Origin: Neocallimastix lanati (nom. inval.)
Taxonomy: Eukaryota; Neocallimastigomycota; Neocallimastigomycetes; Neocallimastigales; Neocallimastigaceae
Direction: 5' to 3'
Assembly: GCA_016946835.1 (NCBI GenBank)
Contig: JACVTC010000069.1
Location: 755,001 to 819,000 of the forward strand
DNA length: 64,000 nt
Part shown: one piece after another, positions 56,766 through 64,000 of the stretch
How positions within the stretch are numbered: position 1 is the stretch's first letter
Layout: every line of letters starts with the position of its first letter
Notes under the pieces: generated by a model
Database searches by the model: none
Told to the model about the DNA's origin: nothing
What the model saw: the letters and a program-made list of their open reading frames with translations, nothing else
Program-made: the position numbers and the translations under genes

Positions 56766-59490
56766 TGACATTTACTACTGCCGCTTGTAAAGTGTTGATA
56801 ATCGCAAACAACGGAAGAGTTTCAAATAAAAGTAAAACTGGTCGAAGAGCGTACTGGTAAAGTCAAATAGTATGTCTTTAATATAAGATGTAGGCTAGCC
56901 GAGGCTATGACAAGAACTATTATATTGGGTTCTAGGTTCATGAATAGACACCTCATTTATATGAAGATTGATATCCATGATCAACAGCCAAAAGTTTACA
57001 AGATTGACGGCAAAGGTTAGGATTACCAGACGTAGATTCACCAGGAGAGTGTGAGGGTGAAAGAATCTATATGGTACAGATTAATGATAAAGAAGAAGCT
57101 GAGCCAGAGAAAGTAAAACCAATTGCAAGAATAACTCAGCCTATAAACCAGGTTATAGATAATCAAAGAATAAAAGATACTGTATATGATTTAACTAGAC
57201 AATTCTACCGAGAAAGAGGTATTGAATATACACATGACTACTATGATTATCTAGTAGATTATAACAAATGGGCAGATTGGTTCAAAGTACAGAAAGTTAA
57301 AAATCTAAAGGAGAGCAAAATTAATAAAAACCCTACGGAAAAAGTTGGGCAAAATGATAGCCAAAAAAAGGGATCACTTAGCTATTTAAAATGACCTCAA
57401 AGAAAGAAAAATTCGAATGGACTGAAGAGGGTTTAGCCGCGTTTCACAATATGAAGGAAATGCTTATCCCTACCATGAAAAACAATTCTTCGTAGAGTAC
57501 GATACTAGTAATTACGCGATAGGAGGGGTATTGTCGCAGAAAGGAGACGATGAGACTCTTCACCCCTATATACTACTACTCAAAGACATTCAACAAGGCT
57601 TAAGTGAATTATTCTATAACAGAGAAAGAACTACTAGCCATTAAGACTGCTTTTATAGAATGGCGACACTTGCTTCAATGTACGAAGCACAAGATTATTG
57701 TTTAAAGCGACCAGAGAAATTTATTGTTCGCTGCAAAACCCCAGTTCATATTTCCTAGGCAGATTAGATGGCAAGAATTATTTGCCATGTATTTGCTTGA
57801 AATAGTTTATAGACCTAGGAAAAAGATTGGTAAAATTGATACCCTTTCAAGAGTAGAGACTGAGAAGACAGAGGTTAAGGACTTTGATAAAGAGACCATC
57901 TAGAAACCAGAACAAATGGTAGGATTCAACGACGTAGAAGGTGAAACTAGTTACATGGCTTTAGCTACCAATTTCGTAGATGAAATTAAGTAGGCATATC
58001 AACTGGAGAAGATGGTCCAAGAAATATTCAAAGATTTGGCAGAAGACACAAGAAATAACTAAAACAAGAAACATTGGCTAGAAGTGGATGGTCTTCAGGT
58101 TAGAAAAGAAAACCCTGAACAAGTTTACGTACCTACGTAGTTTAGGAAGACAATTATACAACTAAACCAACGACTCGGAATATGCAGGTCACTTTGGTAT
58201 AGACAAAACATCAGATCTAGTATCAAGAATTTTTTAATGGCCAAAAATAAGGAAAGATATGTTAGGTTACGTGAAAGCCTGTGAAACCTGTACTACTAAG
58301 AATGATGATCGACATACGGAATACGTTACCGCAGTAAGAATACCAGTTACAGACTTGCCCTGGCAAGAAATTCAATTAGATTTTATAACAAATCTTCAGG
58401 TAAAAAGTAGAGTAAGAATTGATGAAAGATATACATGGGAAACGAAAAGAGCAGGATGCATTTTAGTGTGCTGTGATAAATTAACCAATATGATTCACGG
58501 GATAGGATTTAAAATCTATCAAACGCTAATAAGATTGCTGATGTGTTCCTAAAGTAAATCTATAAGTTGCACGAATTCCCTAAGGTTGTAACTACCGATC
58601 GAGGAACCCAATTTACAAGATAAATGTGGAAAAAACTACTAGTGTTCTTCGGAATAGAAACAAATTATCCTATCATAAGTCACTACGAAACTAAAAGCCA
58701 CGTTGAAAGGAATAATTCCATGTAGAAACCTATTTACGGTACTTTGTTGGTACTAAGGATGACGAAAACTGGATGGATTACCTATTTCTAGCAGTGTTCT
58801 GATATAACAATTCAATCCATGCATCTACCCAACAGTCCCCATACCTTGTTTTGTATAACTATCAAGTTAATAATTCCCCAAAGAAAGCAGATTTAGTGCA
58901 TTTATTAGGTGAAGCAAAGATGATAGATAATTTTGCCCATAACTTAGTGAACCTTAAGAACATTTTAGAGATTGCTCAGACCAGATATCTTGACAATATG
59001 GATAAAAGTAGAACGGATAACTACCCCAGGTACAAGTTATTAGATAAAATATGAATAAAGAAGCCAGAGAATTACGATGGGTTGCCTTTTTATAAGTTAG
59101 CTACGAGAAAGTATGGACCATTTAAAGTCATAGGTGTAGATGAAGCTAAGAAGAATTACCAACTAGATATTTAGTCACTCACTATTTCCTAATATGTACC
59201 AGATATTTCACGTAAGTGCATTAGAACCTTACTACAAATTACCCAAAACCTTAGTACAAGCTCCTACTGGTAACATAATGATTTATTTATATCCTAGGTT
59301 CAAGAAAACAACAAGGACATTATCAGTACCTAGTTTCCTAAAATGACAACAAATAAGAGTGAGTAAGTTCTGCCATAATTGATGACAATCCTCATTCTGC
59401 AGAGTTGCTGGGGATTACCAAGAGTTTAGTTATAGCCAGTTTATTGCTAATGTCTTCAACCATTTATAGCTTGCTCCTTGGGAGAGACCT
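56761..59490 (+). pseudogene. Old gypsy-type element: protease, RNase H, integrase, chromodomain remnants
   Basis: Continues the frame cut at 50252. The protease end is AMTRTIILGSRFMNRHLIYM (about 56910). A linker frame (57071-57394) contains VYDLTRQFYRERGIEYTHDY. The RT core is missing; coding resumes at the connection (KKEKFEWTEEGL, 57403), then RNase H (EYDTSNYAIGGVLSQ, TEKELLAI, SDQRNLLF), the integrase finger (AGHFGIDKT, CETC), the catalytic core (QLDFIT, TTDRGTQF, HVERN), YNNSIHASTQQSPY, the RKYGPFKVI module, FHVSALEPYY and a chromodomain-like end (GHYQYLV). About eight frameshifts. Sixteen in-frame TAA/TAG and three TGA occur, mostly where Gln or Trp fits. Confidence 0.75.
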
Positions 59491-60374
59491 TGTAACAGAT
59501 ACATGGTAAAACATTACCTATTCAATGATAATATTGTAGTAACGTAATGTATCTTAAAACAGTTAGCAATTTTAGCTAATCAAATAAAATCTTAGCTTAA
59601 TTTTGTACGTTAAATGTACAACTATTTTATTATATTTTTTATTAATTTCTATATATAGTTAAATTGTTTTTAGATAGTTTTATAATTAATAATTTTAAGT
59701 TTATATAAACTAATCATGTACCCAATCATTAAATATATTCTCTTGTATAAATATGATATGTAATTTTATAGTTAACGCACTAGCGTTTTTATTAACATAA
59801 ATTGTATTAACAAAATGATTTTATTATTAAATATAGATAAATAATTAAATATTAAATTATTTAATACTTAGTGTAAACTCAACTTCCTATTAACGGATAG
59901 AATAATAGTGTTGAGTTATATTCATAAGTATTTAATATAAATAATATATATTTAAATAATTAATAATTAATAATTAATATAAATTCTTATTTAAAATTTA
60001 AAGAATTATCTTAGGCCTAATAATAAATAAGATTTATATTAATAATTTCATTTATCATTATTTGACATCACATGTATTTATTTATATTATGTATATATAT
60101 ATGTTTACAAAACATCTATATTAACTACTATTTTTAATTATTCAAATTAATTAAATAATTACAAATTTATTTAGTTATATTAAATATTTTAAATATTTCG
60201 ATATTGTTATTACCTTAATATTTTATTAATATTTAAATTACTATATTATTAATATCTTATTATTAAATACTATTATTATGAAACTTAGCAAAGTATAAAA
60301 GAAAGATGTAAAAATTCATCTTTTATGTTCTTTGTAATGCTATTGTAAAATTACCTTAACAGTAATGCTTTACA
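59491..60374 (+). repeat. Candidate 3' LTR of the old gypsy element
   Basis: TGTAACAGATACATGG follows a purine-rich GGGAGAGACC (59480-59489). A TATA-like TATAAAAG is at 60294 and TTTACA at 60369-60374 would close it (TGTAA/TTACA inverted ends). No 5' copy was found, so the right boundary is uncertain. Confidence 0.35.
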
Positions 60375-60652
60375 GACATTTCATTATTAAGTAAATTAAA
60401 TTTTAAAATCAAATTAATTAAATAATTTTAATTATTAAAAAATAAAATAAAAAAAAAAGTATAATAAAATTTGTAAAATATTAATAAATATGAAATAAAA
60501 TGAGATAAATATTATAGTATAATAAAACACATTTTGATTAATTATTATTTATTTATTTATTTTTATTATTATTATAATGTAATTTATTAATAAATATATT
60601 TAGTATTAATAGTTTTCTAAAGTCTTAAAATAAATTATTATTAATACTATTA

Positions 60653-60704
<52 letters not shown>

Positions 60705-60815
60705 ATTATTATTATCTTCATTATATTTAATTAAATAATTTTCAATAAAAAAAATTCATTTAAATTTTTAATTTTTATTACTATTATTATTATTATTGTT
60801 ATTTTTTTTCTAGAA
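60375..60815. other. AT-rich spacer with a long poly(T) run
   Basis: About 40 T at 60658-60700, on the 3' side of the minus-strand ankyrin gene. No gene. Confidence 0.6.
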
Positions 60816-62597
60816 TTACAAAAAAGATAATGGCGTTTCCCCGTTCTTACTTCTTTTATTGATATCTGCTCCATGTTCAATTAAATATTTTACTATTGTG
60901 TCATTTTCATTACTGTGAGCATAAAATAATGGTGTTCTACCATTTTCATCTTCTTTATTTATTTCTGCTCCATGTTCAATTAAATATTTTACTATTGCTT
61001 CATTTCCATCACTACAGGCATAAAATAATGGCGTTTTACCATCTTTGTCTTTTTTATTTACATCTGTACCAAGTTCAACTAAATATTTTACTAAATTTTC
61101 ATTTCTACTACGACATGCATTAAATAATGGTGTATAGCCGTAGCTGCTTTCTTTATTCATATCTGCACCAAGTTCAATTAAATACTTTACTATTGTTTCA
61201 TTTCCACTACTACATGCACCAAATAATGGTGTGTAATCATAACTACTTTCTTTATTTACATCTGCACCTTGTTCAATTAAAAATTTTACCATTAGTTCAT
61301 TTCCAGTACGACAAGCATTAAATAATGGCGTTAAACCATTTCTTTCCTTTCTATTTATATCAGCCCCATTTTCAATTAAACATTTTATTATATTTTTATT
61401 TTCACATTTACATGCATTAAATAATGGGGTAGAGCCATAACTATTTTCTTTATTTATATTTGCACCATGTTCAATTAAATATCTCACTATATTCACATTT
61501 CCACTATGACATGCATTAAATATGGGTGTTTCACCATCTTTGTTCTCTTTATTTATATCTGCATCGAATTCAATTAAATATTTTACTATGTTTTCATTGC
61601 CACTACTGCAGGCATCAAATAATGGTGATTTCGAATATTTGTCTTCTTTATTTATATCTGTACCATGTTCAACTAAATATTTTACTACATTTTCATTTCC
61701 ACTTTTGCATGCAAAAAAAAGGGGGGTTTGACCATAGTTATTTTCTTTATTGATATCTGCTCCATGTTCAACTAAATATTTTACTATAATTTCATTTTCA
61801 TTATTACATGCATTAAATAAAGGGGTATAACCAGAGCTACTTTCTTTATTTATATCTGCTCCAAATTCAATCAAATACTTTACTATGTTTTCATTTCCAC
61901 TTCCACATGCATAAATTAATGGTGATTTATCATATTTGTCTTCCCTATCTATATCTGCTCCACGTTCCACTAAATATTTCACTATATTTTCATTCCCACT
62001 TTCACATGCATACATTAATGATGTTTTATCCCATTTATCTTTTTTATTTATATCTACATTATGCTCAACTAAATATTTTACTATAGCTTCATTTCCTTTT
62101 TTACATGCAAAATTTAAACATTCTTCTACATGAAAATCAAAATGTTCATTTAAAACTTTATATTTTTCATTTGAAATTTGATTACTTAAATCTGAGAGAG
62201 ATATCGATATCTTATTTTTATATTGATAAAGTAAATATTTAATAAATTCATTATCATAAAAATTAAATTCGTCAAAAATACATTCTAATAAATCATTTTT
62301 TTCAGAATCTCTTATTAAACTTTTAATTAATGAAGATGATATATATAATAAAGTGTTATTTTCTATTATAAAACATAATCTTTCTGACGTAAGCAATTTC
62401 TTATTATAAATTTCTAATAGAATATCTTTTCTATTATTACTTTTATTATTATTACTATAGTATTGACTATTAATTAAAGCTTTTATTGATTCAATATTTT
62501 GGTTGTCAATAGCTTTTATTATTGAATTAATGTGAAAATCTTCCTTTGATTCTTTATAAATATTCGATGAATGGTTTATCTTATCATAAGAATCCAT
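60816..62597 (-). CDS. Ankyrin-repeat protein with 13 regular repeats
   Basis: 593-aa single-exon ORF from ATG 62597 to the stop at 60816. Residues 1-155 form a divergent N-terminal region (MDSYDKINHSSNIYKESK) with ISSSLIKSLIRDSEKNDLLE-type helices that look like degenerate ankyrin units. From about 158 there are 13 consecutive 33-residue ankyrin repeats with the consensus PLF-AC-SGNE-IVKYLIEHGADINKE---G-T, then a short cap ending PLSFL. Repeats differ mainly at the surface positions after the turn, as in expanded families. No signal peptide or membrane segment and no catalytic domain, so the likely role is protein binding in the cytosol or nucleus, partner unknown. A run of about 40 T lies downstream. 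Confidence 0.9.
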   Translation of the reverse strand: MDSYDKINHSSNIYKESKEDFHINSIIKAIDNQNIESIKALINSQYYSNNNKSNNRKDILLEIYNKKLLTSERLCFIIENNTLLYISSSLIKSLIRDSEKNDLLECIFDEFNFYDNEFIKYLLYQYKNKISISLSDLSNQISNEKYKVLNEHFDFHVEECLNFACKKGNEAIVKYLVEHNVDINKKDKWDKTSLMYACESGNENIVKYLVERGADIDREDKYDKSPLIYACGSGNENIVKYLIEFGADINKESSSGYTPLFNACNNENEIIVKYLVEHGADINKENNYGQTPLFFACKSGNENVVKYLVEHGTDINKEDKYSKSPLFDACSSGNENIVKYLIEFDADINKENKDGETPIFNACHSGNVNIVRYLIEHGANINKENSYGSTPLFNACKCENKNIIKCLIENGADINRKERNGLTPLFNACRTGNELMVKFLIEQGADVNKESSYDYTPLFGACSSGNETIVKYLIELGADMNKESSYGYTPLFNACRSRNENLVKYLVELGTDVNKKDKDGKTPLFYACSDGNEAIVKYLIEHGAEINKEDENGRTPLFYAHSNENDTIVKYLIEHGADINKRSKNGETPLSFL

Positions 62598-64000
62598 TTA
62601 AAAACTAAAAAGTTAAATAATTATTAATTTTACTATTTTATTTATTAAATTCTATTTAAAAAATAAAATAAATTATTTTTTAATTTTTTTTACATTTTAT
62701 TATTATTTACATAATTATATTATATTATTTTATTATTTTTATTTTCAAATAATAATAATCATCTAATTATAAAAAAATAAAATAAAATAAAATAAAATAA
62801 AATAAAAATAAATTAAAAATAAAATAAAAATAAATTAAAAATAAAATAAAATAAAATTTGATACAATTTTTTATTAATATATATTGTATATATAAATATT
62901 ATATTAATATATTTATGTCAAAAAAATTTTTTTTATTTTCATAAAATAAATATAATAAAAGTATAATAAAGCATGTAAAGAATTAATAAATTTAAAAACA
63001 TATTATTAATTTATAAGGTATATTTTAACTTTTTTCATTTTACAATTTTAAGTAAATAATATAAATTAATTAATATATATAATTGAAATATCAAAGAAAA
63101 GGATATTACTAAACTCAGAATAAAATTTCTATATTATAAAAAGAAAAGTACTTTAATATTTTTTATTTTAAATTATAAATAAAATTTTGAAGTTGATGTT
63201 TTAATATATAATAAAAGTTTTATTATAAATATTGATGTTAAAAAATCATATATTTTATTAATAAATTATAATATATCTTATATATTATATATTTAATGAT
63301 TTTTGAAATTCATATTAAAAAAAAATTTTTTTTTTTCTACTTTATTTGTATATTTATGGTTGAAAATATTGATATGGATACAAAAATAATGGAGATATTG
63401 ATATAAATATAGATATATAAAAATGTTTTAAGAAAATGAATTAAAGTGGAAATGAGTACTGATGAAAAAGCTTTTATGTAAATTTCTTTCTCTTTTTTTG
63501 TTTTTTTTAATATAAAATAAAATGTTTTTTTTAAAGGGTTTTTAATTTAATGATATTTTTATGTATCCAATATTTCACAAAAATGAATAAAAAAATAAAT
63601 AACTAGATTTCGAATATTTTAATTATGTATTATATATGCAACACTATTTGACATATATTAATTCATATATATAAATGATTATTATTATGATTATAAGCTG
63701 ATAATAAAATAGGAAATAATAATAAAATCTAATAGTAATAAATGCCACATTGATAACTAAAGGACTTGAGCTGGCTTACCATAATTCTAGGATTATTTTG
63801 AATATTAATTTTTTATTTCATGTTTTTATTTAAAATATTATTATGTTTTAAATGGACAAATAATATTTTTTTATTAATTATGTGTTTTTTTTTTAAAAAA
63901 AAATATTCATGTAATTAATAAACGAATAAATAAATAAAGTTTAAAGATTGCAATAATTACGGCTGTAAAAAATAATAGAAAAAAATGCTATACTAGGAAT
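62598..64000. other. AT-rich spacer to the window edge
   Basis: Includes an AAAAT/AAATAAATT tract at 62775-62860. No coding, RNA gene or recognised element. The stretch 63740-63800 is somewhat less AT-rich but has no open frame of note. Confidence 0.55.

Noticed and set aside
63740-63800. Possible small RNA or coding patch near the right edge
   Set aside because: Slightly higher GC, but no open frame, no stem structure and no tRNA boxes.

Overview
The window looks like nuclear DNA of an anaerobic gut fungus (Neocallimastigomycota; genus not resolvable from sequence alone). The evidence is direct. Gene islands of moderate GC sit in extremely AT-rich spacer full of homopolymers, (TTA)n and (TTATTTA)n microsatellites. 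Genes carry spliceosomal introns. Two secreted plant-cell-wall enzymes carry the Cys/Trp-rich fungal dockerin (CBM10-like) modules typical of these fungi. Ankyrin-repeat genes and an acyltransferase-3 gene complete the picture.

Layout of host genes: 1-1209 (-) bestrophin-type anion channel, running off the left edge; 6460-9502 (-) GH9 cellulase with three C-terminal dockerins and six exons, two of them microexons (21 nt, and a proposed 2-nt exon); 13643-15679 (-) TFIIE beta subunit in eight exons; 27595-29560 (+) feruloyl esterase (CE1) with two N-terminal dockerins; 33243-36038 (+) ankyrin protein with a large unidentified N-terminal domain and an Asn/Glu/Asp-rich insert inside one repeat; 44352-45635 (+) acyltransferase-3 membrane protein; 60816-62597 (-) ankyrin protein with 13 regular repeats. 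The GH9 and CE1 enzymes probably work together in extracellular cellulosome complexes, one cutting cellulose or glucan and the other removing ferulate from hemicellulose.

The rest is a retroelement and repeat landscape. There is a decayed copia-like element (19.4-21.6 kb, -), a LINE RT remnant (30.4-31.9 kb, +), a composite of copia-like and Ty3/gypsy pieces (36.6-43.3 kb, mostly -), a MULE DNA-transposon remnant with terminal inverted repeats (47.1-48.5 kb), and an old Ty3/gypsy element (about 49.1-60.4 kb) split by a much younger one (50253-56760). The young element has apparently identical 609-bp LTRs, a 5-bp target duplication, a single 1287-codon gag-pol ORF with a chromodomain, and an 11-nt self-complementary primer site as in Tf1. 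Its LTR carries tRNA-like A and B boxes. Its reverse transcriptase has lost its first half through an in-frame deletion, so it probably moved with another copy's enzyme.

The points most worth following up are the 2-nt exon in the cellulase gene, the self-priming and tRNA-like features of the young LTR element, and the old gypsy element, whose many in-frame TAA/TAG codons sit where Gln fits and whose three TGA codons sit where Trp fits. All exon boundaries were read by eye from splice signals, frame and family conservation; no alignment or search was run.
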